From: Clostridiales bacterium
Lineage (GTDB): Bacteria; Bacillota; Clostridia; Peptostreptococcales; Anaerovoracaceae
Reading direction: 5' to 3'
Assembly: GCA_012735285.1 (NCBI GenBank)
Contig: JAAYHT010000253.1
Location: 1-15,658 of the forward strand
DNA: 15,658 nt
Shown here: positions 7,452-14,588 of the stretch, one piece after another
Position numbering within the stretch: the stretch's first letter is position 1
Layout: each line of letters opens with the position of its first letter
The notes under the pieces: model-generated
What the model was told of the DNA's origin: nothing
Database searches by the model: none
The model's input: only the letters and a program-made list of their open reading frames with translations
Translations under genes and position numbers: made by a program

Positions 7452-8861
7452 CTATATTAGTAGCTCGATTGGGTTTTCCAGTAGTCTCTTAACTTCTGTT
7501 ACAAATTGTGCAGCTAAATATCCGTCAATTAAGCGGTGATCCACTGTTAAAGTCATATTCATCATAGGCTTAATTGCAATTGATTTATTTCCGTCTTCAT
7601 CTACAACTACAACAGCTTCATCCTTAGTAGAGCTAATTGACAATATCCCGGCTTCTGGCGGATTAATGATCGCTGTAAAGTTCTCAATGCCTACCATACC
7701 TAAATTCGATTTTGTAAATGTTCCTCCGCTATACTCGGCTGGTTGGAGTTTGCCTTCTCTAGCTTTTTCAAATAGTACGCTAGTTTCTTTAGCAATTTCA
7801 ACAACAGACATCTTATCTATCTGTTTAACAACAGGTACGATCAAGCCACCAGGTGCTGCAACTGCAATACCCAAATTCACATGCTTATATTTTTGAATCT
7901 TATCGCCAATTAAGGCTGAGTTCATATCAGGATAAGTTTGTAGGGTCTTTGTAACTGCTCTAGCAATAAGGTCTGTAACTGAAACCTTATGATCTTGTGC
8001 AGCATTAATTTGTTTTCTAATGTCAAGAAGCTTTTCTACATTTACCTTCTGTGTGAAGTACAAATGAGGTGCAGTAAACTTGCTTTGAGATAGTCTGTCT
8101 CCGATGATCTTTCTTACACCTTCATAAGGTACTTCTTCAAGAACAACCTTGCCATCAGCTGTCATTTCACCTGCAGCTGCCAGATCAACTTCATCAGCAC
8201 CAGCTCCAATAGCTGCTAAGACATCCTTCTTCATGATCTTTCCATGGACGCCGGTTCCTTCTATTTCATCTAAGGAGATACCGTGAGCTTCAGCCATCTT
8301 CTTAGCAACTGGAGATACTCTGACTTTGCTAGAAGCTAGATAGTCAAGTACATCCTTTTCGCAGATACCGCCATCGTATCCTGTTCCTTCTACTGAAGCT
8401 AATTCATCTAAGTCCAGGCCGTGCTCTTTAGCAACCCTTCTAGCTCTTGGTGTTATCTTTAATCTGCCACCAATCTTAGTCGACTTTTTCTCTTCAACAG
8501 GAGCTTTCGCAAGTTCTGGCTTTGATGCCTCTTCTGCAGCAGCAGGGCTTTCAGCGACTTCTCCTCCTAGTCCTGCCTTAAGCTGTTTTGTCGCATCTGC
8601 TACTACAGCAGCAACATCTTCGCCTTCGTCTCCTACGATTGCTATTGGAAGGGTAACTGGCACAGCGTCTCCCTCTTCAATTAGGGTCTTGTGTAAAACT
8701 CCATCCCTTGTTGCTTCAATATCAATTGCAGTCTTGTCTGTTTCTACACTAAATAAAGGTTCACCTTTTTTAACAGGGTCGCCTTCTTGTTTGTACCAAC
8801 GAACAAGTTTCCCTTCATCCATATTAAAGCCAAGTTTTGGCATAATTACAATATCAGCCAT
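7452..8861 (-). CDS. acoC: Dihydrolipoamide acyltransferase (E2), one lipoyl and two subunit-binding domains
   Basis: The 469-residue E2 core protein has, in order, a lipoyl domain (about 1-78, Lys43), an Ala/Glu-rich linker (about 100-133), a peripheral subunit-binding domain (about 135-177, KITPRARRVAKEHGLDL through GTGYDGGICEKDV), a second such domain (about 181-218, RVSPVAKKMAEAHGISL through GTGVHGKIMKKDV), and the catalytic acyltransferase domain (about 245-469). The catalytic D-H-R-L-I-D-G has His442 and Asp446. It transfers the acyl group from lipoamide to CoA and forms the core that binds E1 and E3. Most bacterial E2s have one binding domain; two in a row are less usual. The start has GAGGTG upstream, 10 bases after the E1 beta stop. 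The acetoin assignment (acoC) rests on the E1 sequences and the promoter; a pyruvate or branched-chain 2-oxoacid complex is possible. Confidence 0.92.
   Translation of the reverse strand: MADIVIMPKLGFNMDEGKLVRWYKQEGDPVKKGEPLFSVETDKTAIDIEATRDGVLHKTLIEEGDAVPVTLPIAIVGDEGEDVAAVVADATKQLKAGLGGEVAESPAAAEEASKPELAKAPVEEKKSTKIGGRLKITPRARRVAKEHGLDLDELASVEGTGYDGGICEKDVLDYLASSKVRVSPVAKKMAEAHGISLDEIEGTGVHGKIMKKDVLAAIGAGADEVDLAAAGEMTADGKVVLEEVPYEGVRKIIGDRLSQSKFTAPHLYFTQKVNVEKLLDIRKQINAAQDHKVSVTDLIARAVTKTLQTYPDMNSALIGDKIQKYKHVNLGIAVAAPGGLIVPVVKQIDKMSVVEIAKETSVLFEKAREGKLQPAEYSGGTFTKSNLGMVGIENFTAIINPPEAGILSISSTKDEAVVVVDEDGNKSIAIKPMMNMTLTVDHRLIDGYLAAQFVTEVKRLLENPIELLI
8565..8861 (-). repeat. Lipoyl-domain direct repeat, copy in E2 gene
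   Basis: This is the second copy of the 99-codon lipoyl segment also found at the start of the E3 gene (7143-7439). Similarity falls off sharply at the linker, where the two genes diverge into different Ala/Glu-rich sequences, so the duplicated unit is one lipoyl domain plus the start of the linker. Confidence 0.85.
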
Positions 8862-8871
8862 ACTTACACCT

Positions 8872-9846
8872 CTATTCCATCATCTTTTTAACTTTAGCTA
8901 CTATTTTATCCGGCGACGGTATTATCGGGAATTCAAGAGCTGGGCTAAATGGAAGAGGAACATTAGGTGTTGCTATTCTTCCAATCGGTGCATCGAGATA
9001 ATAGAATACATCATCCATTACGGCTGCACCTATTTCTGCTCCAATACCACATCTCTCATGTGCTTCGTCTACAACTAATAATCTGCCTGTTTTCTTAACT
9101 GATTCAATAATAGTTTCGCGATCCATTGGTACTATTGTTCTCAGGTCAATAATTTCTACTGAAATGCCGTCTTTTTCCAATTCCTTAGCTGCCTTCTCAG
9201 ATTTCATTACTTGTGATGATGTAGCTACGATTGTAATGTCAGTACCTTCTCTAGCGATTCTTGCTTTGCCAAATGGAATTGGCTCTACAGGATCATCGAT
9301 CATAAATTTATTTGTATATTCCATCTTGTGCTCTAAGAAGATAACTGGGTTATCATCTCTTATAGCAGTCTTTAATAGACCTTTTGCTTCCTGTGCTGTT
9401 GAAGGAACAACAACTTTTAATCCTGGGAAGTGAGCAACCATTGCCTGCATACTCTGTGAGTGCTGAGCTGCTGATGATCTACCTCCACCTATTGGAGTTC
9501 TTATTACCATAGGAACTTTAGCTTGTCCACCAGACATGTATCTAATCTTAGCTGCTTGGTTGATTACCTGGTCAGCTGCTACCAATAAGAAGTCTGAGAA
9601 CATAAGCTCTACAATCGGTCTTAGGCCGGTTAAAGCCATTCCAACTCCCATACCTACAATACCAGCTTCACTTATAGGTGAGTCCTTAACACGAAGATCT
9701 CCATATTTCTCAAGCAAACCAACTGTTACTTTAAAGTTTCCACCGATAAACCCGATATCTTCACCTATCATGACGACACTGTCGTCTCTTTCCATTTCTT
9801 CATCCAAAGCTTCACGAAGTGCATCTCTATATAAAATTTCTCTCAT
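8872..9846 (-). CDS. acoB: Acetoin/pyruvate dehydrogenase-type E1 component, beta subunit
   Basis: The 324-residue length is standard for E1 beta. The protein has the transketolase pyrimidine-binding domain (about 1-180), with GEDIGFIGGNFKVT and the conserved glutamate region DSPISEAGIVGMGVGMA (about 55-71), where Glu activates thiamine diphosphate. It also has AAQHSQSMQAMVAHFPGLKVVVPST, and a C-terminal transketolase-like domain with IIDLRTIVPMDRETI and VDEAHERCGIGAEIG. With E1 alpha it forms the thiamine-dependent heterotetramer that cleaves acetoin or decarboxylates a 2-oxoacid and acylates the lipoyl group on E2. It starts 14 bases after E1 alpha with a strong GGAGGG ribosome binding site. 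The sequence resembles both AcoB and PdhB; which substrate it uses cannot be fixed by eye. Confidence 0.93.
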   Translation of the reverse strand: MREILYRDALREALDEEMERDDSVVMIGEDIGFIGGNFKVTVGLLEKYGDLRVKDSPISEAGIVGMGVGMALTGLRPIVELMFSDFLLVAADQVINQAAKIRYMSGGQAKVPMVIRTPIGGGRSSAAQHSQSMQAMVAHFPGLKVVVPSTAQEAKGLLKTAIRDDNPVIFLEHKMEYTNKFMIDDPVEPIPFGKARIAREGTDITIVATSSQVMKSEKAAKELEKDGISVEIIDLRTIVPMDRETIIESVKKTGRLLVVDEAHERCGIGAEIGAAVMDDVFYYLDAPIGRIATPNVPLPFSPALEFPIIPSPDKIVAKVKKMME

Positions 9847-9860
9847 TTCTTACCCTCCTA

Positions 9861-10835
9861 TTAATCTGCAAATACATGATCGAAAGCTTCTGATACGTCA
9901 GGATATGGACTGTCTTGAGCAAATTGAACTGCTTCCTGAACTTCCTTTTCAACTGCTTCTTCAACCTTAGCGATTTCTTTATCAGTTATATTTTCCTTGC
10001 GCATTTTTTCTCTGAACAGCTTCAAAGGACAACGCTCCATCCAAGTTTCTTTTTCTTTTGGATCTTTTCTCTCTCTATATTCAGCTGGGTCTCCAACGTG
10101 GTGTCCTTGCCATCTGTATGTCTTGCATTCTAATAGGGTAGGACCGTTACCGCTTCTTGCCCTCTTAACAGCTTCTTCAGCTGCTTGATGTACAGCTAAT
10201 ACATCCATACCGTCAACAATTACTCCGGGGATACCGTATCCAATAGCTCTATCAGCTATATCTGATACTTTAGTTACATCCCTAATATCAACGGAAATAC
10301 CGTATAGGTTGTTTTCTACTACATAAACAATCGGTAAATCCCAAGCTGCTGCCATATTAATACTTTCATGGAATGTACCTTCGTTTGATGCAGATTCGCC
10401 AAAGAATGATACTGCAACCTGATCAGTTCCTAAATATTTAGCAGTATAAGCTGCGCCTGTAGCGATCGGAATTTCTCCGCCTACGATACCATTAGCACCA
10501 AGGATTCCTAGGTCCAGTGCCATGATGTGCATGGATCCACCTTTTCCTCTTGAGTATCCGTCTACTTTTCCAAGAATTTCTGCCATCATTTTGTCAAGTC
10601 TAGCACCGCGAGCTACCAAGTGACCGTGTCCTCTATGGGTACTACCTATATAGTCTTCTTCTCTTAAAGCTGCGCATACTCCGGTAGCTACTGCTTCTTG
10701 GCCTAGGTATAAGTGAGCTAGACCAGGCATTAATCCTTTCTTATAGAATTCAAATACTTCTTCTTCAAATCTTCTCATTCTGTACATGGTTTCATAGAAA
10801 CTCAATAGTTGTTTCTTGTCATAGACTTTTTCCAT
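9861..10835 (-). CDS. acoA: Acetoin/pyruvate dehydrogenase-type E1 component, alpha subunit
   Basis: The 324-residue protein is a thiamine-diphosphate E1 alpha. It shows GLAHLYLGQEAVATGV (about 38-53), the THRGHGHLVARGA loop (67-79), YSRGKGGSMHI, GGEIPIATGAA, the cofactor region ending VVENNLYGIS (Asn175-Asn176), and the acetoin-type C-terminal GHHVGDPAEYR. The usual G-D-G at the start of the thiamine-diphosphate motif is replaced: the sequence is FFGESASNEGTFHE, with Gly146-Glu147-Ser148. The codons GGC-GAA-TCT are clear. The rest of the motif is intact, including spacing to the two asparagines. The motif style and the sigma-54 promoter favour acetoin dehydrogenase (AcoA) over pyruvate dehydrogenase, but this is inference. 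It is the first gene of the operon; the ATG follows AGGAGG with good spacing. Confidence 0.92.
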   Translation of the reverse strand: MEKVYDKKQLLSFYETMYRMRRFEEEVFEFYKKGLMPGLAHLYLGQEAVATGVCAALREEDYIGSTHRGHGHLVARGARLDKMMAEILGKVDGYSRGKGGSMHIMALDLGILGANGIVGGEIPIATGAAYTAKYLGTDQVAVSFFGESASNEGTFHESINMAAAWDLPIVYVVENNLYGISVDIRDVTKVSDIADRAIGYGIPGVIVDGMDVLAVHQAAEEAVKRARSGNGPTLLECKTYRWQGHHVGDPAEYRERKDPKEKETWMERCPLKLFREKMRKENITDKEIAKVEEAVEKEVQEAVQFAQDSPYPDVSEAFDHVFAD

Positions 10836-10887
10836 CGTAACCTCCTATTTTAATCACTGGGATTATTATTATTATCTTTTATTATAA

Positions 10888-10903
10888 GCAATTATCGTGC
10901 CAA
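10888..10903 (-). promoter_or_regulatory. Sigma-54 (RpoN) promoter of the E1-E2-E3 operon
   Basis: The minus strand reads TTGGCACGATAATTGC followed by T. This fits the sigma-54 consensus TGGCAC-N5-TTGC(A/T) at every fixed position: the -24 element TGGCAC, five bases GATAA, and the -12 element TTGC. The predicted transcription start is near 10876, leaving a leader of about 41 bases with an AGGAGG site before the E1 alpha ATG at 10835. Sigma-54 promoters need an enhancer-binding activator. Acetoin operons in several bacteria use AcoR in this way. Confidence 0.85.
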
Positions 10904-10952
10904 CTATTATTTGTGCAAAAAAGGTTTAAAATTATACTTTTAAATTAAAAAA

Positions 10953-10966
10953 ACTGTTTTAACAGT
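10953..10966. promoter_or_regulatory. Dyad ACTGTT-TT-AACAGT, candidate activator site
   Basis: An inverted repeat with 6-base arms and a 2-base centre lies about 77-90 bases upstream of the predicted sigma-54 start. This distance is usual for the upstream activator sequences of enhancer-binding proteins. Only one copy was seen; a looser TGTG/CACA pair lies further up near 10986-11002. Confidence 0.4.
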
Positions 10967-11025
10967 GTCAAAGTTAGTAACCTTATGTGTAATTTTGTCA
11001 CATTGCGTCTCATGCGTAGTTTAAA

Positions 11026-11053
11026 ATAGGCAGACAATTTCTTGCCTGCCTAT
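11026..11053 (-). terminator. Intrinsic terminator after livM
   Basis: ATAGGCAG (11026-11033) pairs with CTGCCTAT (11046-11053), with one mismatch and three more inner pairs around a 4-base loop. On the minus strand the stem is followed by a TTTT run at 11022-11026. It begins 7 bases after the livM stop, so it separates the importer operon from the sigma-54-driven dehydrogenase operon. Confidence 0.7.
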
Positions 11054-11060
11054 GGTTTTT

Positions 11061-12071
11061 TTACAGATTTGAACTATCTAGTTCCTCGATTGGCTTACCA
11101 GTAAAGGTCCTGTCTGAATGCCTTCGAGCTGATAAGATTTCAAACCCAAATTTGTCTTGAACTGTACCCAGTATACCCTTAGAAGCAAACAGGATTACCA
11201 GGATTGCAATAATGCCAAGTATGATCATACTTATTCCACCAAACTGTGCCAAGTATTGGTTGAGGAATACGTAGATTATTGCGCCTAGTATAGGTCCTGC
11301 TACTGTTCCTATTCCGCCTATAACTACGATGAACATACCTGCAATTGTCCAGTTGATAGCAAATGCTGCATAAGGCTGTACCCAAACTTGGCTCATGTAG
11401 AAAAGGCCACCGATAATACTGGTCAGGAAACTTGATATCATCATGCAGTATAGTTTTGTCTTGAATATATTTACACCAGAAGTTTCGGCTGCGCTATCAT
11501 TATCTCTGATAGCAATTAGTCCTAATCCAAGTTTGGATCTTAATAGGAACACTACTATTATAACTGTAATTATAGCTACGATTAAGCTGTAATAATAGAT
11601 TGTTGAAGTTGGCATTCCTCTTACAGCATATATAAACATGCCGTTTCCGCTTCCTACAAACTTCCATCCTGCAAATATAACGATGAGCGCTTCAGCTGTA
11701 ATCCAAGTTGCTACTGCAAAGTACATTCCTTTCATTCGAAGCAACAAGTAGGAAAGCCCAATGGAGATAACCATAGCTATTAAACCCCCGATAATTAGAC
11801 CTAGGAAAAGAGGCACACCATAGTAGTTTGATAGAACCGCCAGTGAATAACCACCGATACCTATAAATATTTGCTGCCCCAGAGAAACTAGACCTGCATA
11901 TCCTGCTAATAGGTTCCACATCTGTCCTAAGCCAATATACATGAATACCAGCATAAAGAACATAACTGTATATTGATTTCCCCAACTAGGTAAGAGGAAT
12001 AAAGCTGCTATTATGATAACTAGTATTATAAATTTTATTATGTTACTCTTATCGCCTACCAAAGTTTTCAT
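11061..12071 (-). CDS. livM: ABC transporter permease, LivM family
   Basis: The 336-residue, highly hydrophobic protein has many membrane helices. Family marks include NLLAGYAGLVSLGQQIFIGIGGY near residues 53-75, and AIRDNDSAAETSGVNIFKTKL near 188-208. The latter is the cytoplasmic EAA-like loop that contacts the ATPases. IGGIGTVAGPILGAIIYVFL lies near the C-terminal part, followed by a hydrophilic tail of about 40 residues. It is one of two permeases of a HAAT-family importer, paired with LivH in the cytoplasmic membrane. The ATG is preceded by AGGAGGG, 18 bases after the livH stop. It is the last gene before a terminator. The substrate cannot be told from the permease; the family carries branched-chain amino acids, urea, amides and organic acids. 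Confidence 0.93.
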   Translation of the reverse strand: MKTLVGDKSNIIKFIILVIIIAALFLLPSWGNQYTVMFFMLVFMYIGLGQMWNLLAGYAGLVSLGQQIFIGIGGYSLAVLSNYYGVPLFLGLIIGGLIAMVISIGLSYLLLRMKGMYFAVATWITAEALIVIFAGWKFVGSGNGMFIYAVRGMPTSTIYYYSLIVAIITVIIVVFLLRSKLGLGLIAIRDNDSAAETSGVNIFKTKLYCMMISSFLTSIIGGLFYMSQVWVQPYAAFAINWTIAGMFIVVIGGIGTVAGPILGAIIYVFLNQYLAQFGGISMIILGIIAILVILFASKGILGTVQDKFGFEILSARRHSDRTFTGKPIEELDSSNL

Positions 12072-12089
12072 TGTAGTTACCCTCCTTTC

Positions 12090-12950
12090 CTATCTTGAAA
12101 ACAAACCTTGAGGTCTAAATATCAGCATTATTAGCAGTACAACATAACCTGTTAGCAGCTGAGCTTGAGCCCCAAAGAAATGTGCTCCTAATACTTGAGC
12201 TACTCCAAATATGAAACCTGCTGCTAGTGTACCGTAAGTACTGCCCATGCCTCCGATAACTACAACGGCGAATGCGATAACCAGATATGATGATCCCGAA
12301 GTTGGATAGAAGTTATAGATTACACCAACCAAGACACCTGCTATCGCTGCAGTAGATATTGAAATACCCATTGCTAAAGCATAGATGTTTTTAGTATTAA
12401 CACCCATTAGCTGAGCTACTTCTAAATCGTCTGCTGCTGCCATAATTGCTTTACCTTGGTAAGTCTTTTTGAAATATGCACCAAGCACTAGTATTATCAC
12501 AATACCGACAATACAACCAATTAAATATATAACGGGTATTCTAATCCCATCGGATAAAGTTATACTCTTTAAAGCTATAGAGCTTTTCAAGTTTCTAGCA
12601 TCAGCAGTAAAGAAGTACAGAAGTAAATTTTGAATTACGATCGAAAGACCGAAAGTTATCATTAGCGTTGGTTCTGCACCTTTTGCTAACACTCTATTAA
12701 GCATAGTATTCTGCACTAAAAATCCAATGCAAAACATCACTGGAACAACGATTATTAGTGACAGGAATGGACTTATGCCTAAAGTTGATGTTACTACTAA
12801 GCTAATATAGCTCCCAAGAATCAAGAAGTCCCCATGTGCTAGGTTTGTTAGCTTTACTATACCAAATATTAAGCTCATTCCTATACCAATCGCTGCGTAT
12901 AAACCGCCTAGTAGGACTCCTTGTATCAAAGATTGTATCAAAGCTTCCAA
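12090..12950 (-). CDS. livH: ABC transporter permease, LivH family
   Basis: The protein has the LivH start LIQGVLLGGLYAAIGIGMSLIFGIVKLTNLAHGDF, here in the first 45 residues, and the loop AADDLEVAQLMGVNTKNIYALAMG (near 170-195). It also has VVVIGGMGSTYGTLAAGFIFGVAQ and ends RPQGLFSR, as many LivH proteins do. I chose the TTG at 12950 because AGGTGGAG sits six bases before it and the protein then begins MEALIQSLIQG, as family members do. The alternative GTG at 12962 adds four residues but has its Shine-Dalgarno-like AAAGG directly against the start codon. It forms the membrane channel with LivM. It lies 20-32 bases after livF in one operon. Confidence 0.92.
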   Translation of the reverse strand: MEALIQSLIQGVLLGGLYAAIGIGMSLIFGIVKLTNLAHGDFLILGSYISLVVTSTLGISPFLSLIIVVPVMFCIGFLVQNTMLNRVLAKGAEPTLMITFGLSIVIQNLLLYFFTADARNLKSSIALKSITLSDGIRIPVIYLIGCIVGIVIILVLGAYFKKTYQGKAIMAAADDLEVAQLMGVNTKNIYALAMGISISTAAIAGVLVGVIYNFYPTSGSSYLVIAFAVVVIGGMGSTYGTLAAGFIFGVAQVLGAHFFGAQAQLLTGYVVLLIMLIFRPQGLFSR

Positions 12951-12982
12951 ATTGTACTCCACCTTTCTAACTATTTCAAACC

Positions 12983-13696
12983 TTATATTCCGAAATAGGC
13001 TCTCTTTACCTCTTCTTCTGTTAATTCTTGGGAATTACCTTCTAGGACGATCTTTCCTTTAAGCATTACGTAAGCTTTGGTGCTCATCTTTAAACTACGC
13101 TTAACGTCCTGTTCAACAAGAATCACAGTTAAACCTTCTTTATTTATCTGGCGAATTGTAGCATAAATATCTTTTATTACAGTAGGAGCCAGTCCTAATG
13201 AAATTTCATCAAATAAAACCAATTCAGGATCTGACATCAAAGCCCTACCTATAGCTACCATCTGTCTTTGTCCACCACTTAAACTTCCGGCAGCCTGATT
13301 TGCTTTTTCCTTTAGAATTGGGAAGAGGCTATAAACTCTTTCCAAAGCTTGATCCCTGTTTTTCCTAGCTTTAGGAGTATAGGACCCCATTATAAGATTA
13401 TCTAACACAGTCATCCTCGGAAAAACGCGTCCACCTTCTGGAACGGCTATCAGGCCCATCTCAACTAGCTTATGAGTAGGAATACCTGTGACATCTTCAC
13501 CTTTATAATACACTTTGCCACCACTTGGTTTCATGATTCCGACGATGGCTTTCATTAATGTAGATTTGCCGGCACCGTTTGTGCCTATAACCGATATTAT
13601 CTCACCTTTTTTTATATCAAAGGATGCGCCTTGTACTGCATGGAAGTCTCCGTACTTAGCGTTTATATCCTCTGCTTTCAATAAATAATCACTCAC
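12983..13696 (-). CDS. livF: ABC transporter ATP-binding protein, LivF family
   Basis: The 237-residue ATPase carries the Walker A GTNGAGKST (residues 38-46), the Q-loop region AVPEGGRVFPRMTVLDN (85-100; the LivF form with EGG rather than a plain Q), the signature LSGGQ (139-143), and Walker B LVLFDE (159-164). The switch position reads VEQD, with Gln196 where other ABC proteins have His; this is usual in LivF. It powers import together with LivG. The start is GTG at 13696, overlapping the livG stop by four bases (GTGA), which indicates translational coupling. Confidence 0.95.
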   Translation of the reverse strand: MSDYLLKAEDINAKYGDFHAVQGASFDIKKGEIISVIGTNGAGKSTLMKAIVGIMKPSGGKVYYKGEDVTGIPTHKLVEMGLIAVPEGGRVFPRMTVLDNLIMGSYTPKARKNRDQALERVYSLFPILKEKANQAAGSLSGGQRQMVAIGRALMSDPELVLFDEISLGLAPTVIKDIYATIRQINKEGLTVILVEQDVKRSLKMSTKAYVMLKGKIVLEGNSQELTEEEVKRAYFGI

Positions 13697-14418
13697 TCTT
13701 CGTCAACCCCCAAATATACTTCCTGTACTTCAGCACAATTCATAGTTTCTATTGGATCTCCATATTTAAGAAGGGATCCTGTGGAAAGACACATTAATTT
13801 ATCAGTAGACTCTACCATCGTCTTAATAACATGCTCAATCCATATAATGGTAATACCAGTGGTCTTTAACTCCGCAACTAAATCCTGGACATCTTGAACC
13901 TCTGCCTCTGTAAGTCCGGCAGCCACCTCGTCTAACAAGAGAATTTTTGGATTAGTTCCAAGTGCTCTTGCTATTTCCAATCTTTTTCTATCTAACAGTG
14001 TAAGTTGTCCAGCTAAAACATCTTTCTTTTCATATAACCCAACTTTTTTAATTGCTTCTAAACAATATGGTCTTGCTTTGGCTTCAGTTCTTCCCGCTCC
14101 GTATGAAGCTCCAACTAAAACATTTTCAAATACTGTCATACCCTCAAAGGGTCTAGGAATCTGATAGGTTCTTCCCAAACCTAAATGACATCTTTTTTCA
14201 GGTGACATTTTGGTAATATCCACACCATCAAAAATTATTTTCCCCTGAGTCGGAATAACCAAACCTATCAAAGCATTCATCAAGGTTGTTTTCCCGGCTC
14301 CATTAGGGCCAATCACTCCTAATACTTGTCCTTCTTGAACTTCAAAGGATAATCCGGGAATGATTTTGATACGACCATATGCCACATGTATGTCTTCTAC
14401 CTTTAATATTGTGCTCAT
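13693..14418 (-). CDS. livG: ABC transporter ATP-binding protein, LivG family
   Basis: The 241-residue ATPase has Walker A GPNGAGKTT (37-45), a Q-loop in GRTYQIPRPFEGMTV (Gln86), Walker B ILLLDE (159-164) and the switch His196 in IEHV. The signature position reads LTLLDRKRLEIARAL (139-153) instead of the common L-S-G-G-Q or L-x-Y-G-Q of LivG. From memory, a similar L-T-L-x-x-R-K-R-L-E form occurs in one LivG subgroup, so this is likely a subfamily feature and not a defect. The short C-terminal VQEVYLGVDEE is typical of the family. Its ATG has AGGAAG upstream. A 170-base gap with a strong hairpin separates it from the binding-protein gene. Confidence 0.93.
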   Translation of the reverse strand: MSTILKVEDIHVAYGRIKIIPGLSFEVQEGQVLGVIGPNGAGKTTLMNALIGLVIPTQGKIIFDGVDITKMSPEKRCHLGLGRTYQIPRPFEGMTVFENVLVGASYGAGRTEAKARPYCLEAIKKVGLYEKKDVLAGQLTLLDRKRLEIARALGTNPKILLLDEVAAGLTEAEVQDVQDLVAELKTTGITIIWIEHVIKTMVESTDKLMCLSTGSLLKYGDPIETMNCAEVQEVYLGVDEE

Positions 14419-14496
14419 ATTTCTTCTTCCTACATATATTTTTTAACAACTGAGTGATAACGGATAAAAATGTATATTTTAATTCATCTTTTCAGT

Positions 14497-14528
14497 AAAT
14501 CACAAGGGATGAAAATCCCTTGTGATTT
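14497..14528 (-). other. Strong hairpin between binding-protein gene and livG
   Basis: A perfect 14-bp stem, AAATCACAAGGGAT and ATCCCTTGTGATTT, closes a 4-base loop (TTTC on the transcribed strand). No clear T run follows on the minus strand, so it looks less like a full terminator than like a 3'-end-protecting or partial-termination hairpin. Such a structure would let the binding protein be made in excess of the other transporter parts. Confidence 0.65.
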
Positions 14529-14534
14529 TGCCTG

Positions 14535-14554
14535 ATTAATAATTGTTTATTAAT
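14535..14554 (-). repeat. AT-only inverted repeat after the binding-protein gene
   Basis: ATTAATAA and TTATTAAT are separated by four bases, about 35 bases after the binding-protein stop. The 8-bp stem is AU-only and weak, and there is no following T run. It may simply reflect the AT-rich spacer, but it stands directly in front of the stronger hairpin at 14497-14528. Confidence 0.3.
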
Positions 14555-14588
14555 AGTTATAAGTAATACTAGTTTACCCAGATTCTTA

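Noticed and set aside
7143..8861. E2 and E3 as a frameshifted single gene or a broken duplicate
   Set aside because: Each has its own start, ribosome binding site and complete catalytic domain; only the lipoyl segment is duplicated.
8689..9078. Plus-strand open frame of 129 codons opposite E2 and E1 beta
   Set aside because: It is antisense to conserved lipoyl and E1 beta coding sequence and has no recognisable domain.
9536..9970. Plus-strand open frame of 144 codons opposite E1 beta and E1 alpha
   Set aside because: It spans the junction of two well-supported genes on the other strand, has no family resemblance, and is explained by their codon usage.
10861..10876. Short run of ATT triplets in the E1 alpha leader as a phase-variable repeat
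   Set aside because: It has only about four to five units, lies outside the promoter core, and is in keeping with local AT richness.
10881..10886. TATAAT on the minus strand as a sigma-A -10 box for the dehydrogenase operon
   Set aside because: No acceptable -35 lies 16-18 bases upstream; the same region carries an exact sigma-54 promoter, and the run is part of an AT-rich leader.
14497..14528. Hairpin as a complete intrinsic terminator ending the binding-protein transcript
   Set aside because: The stem is strong, but no T run follows it on the transcribed strand, and livG has no clear promoter of its own, so I list it as a hairpin of undecided role.
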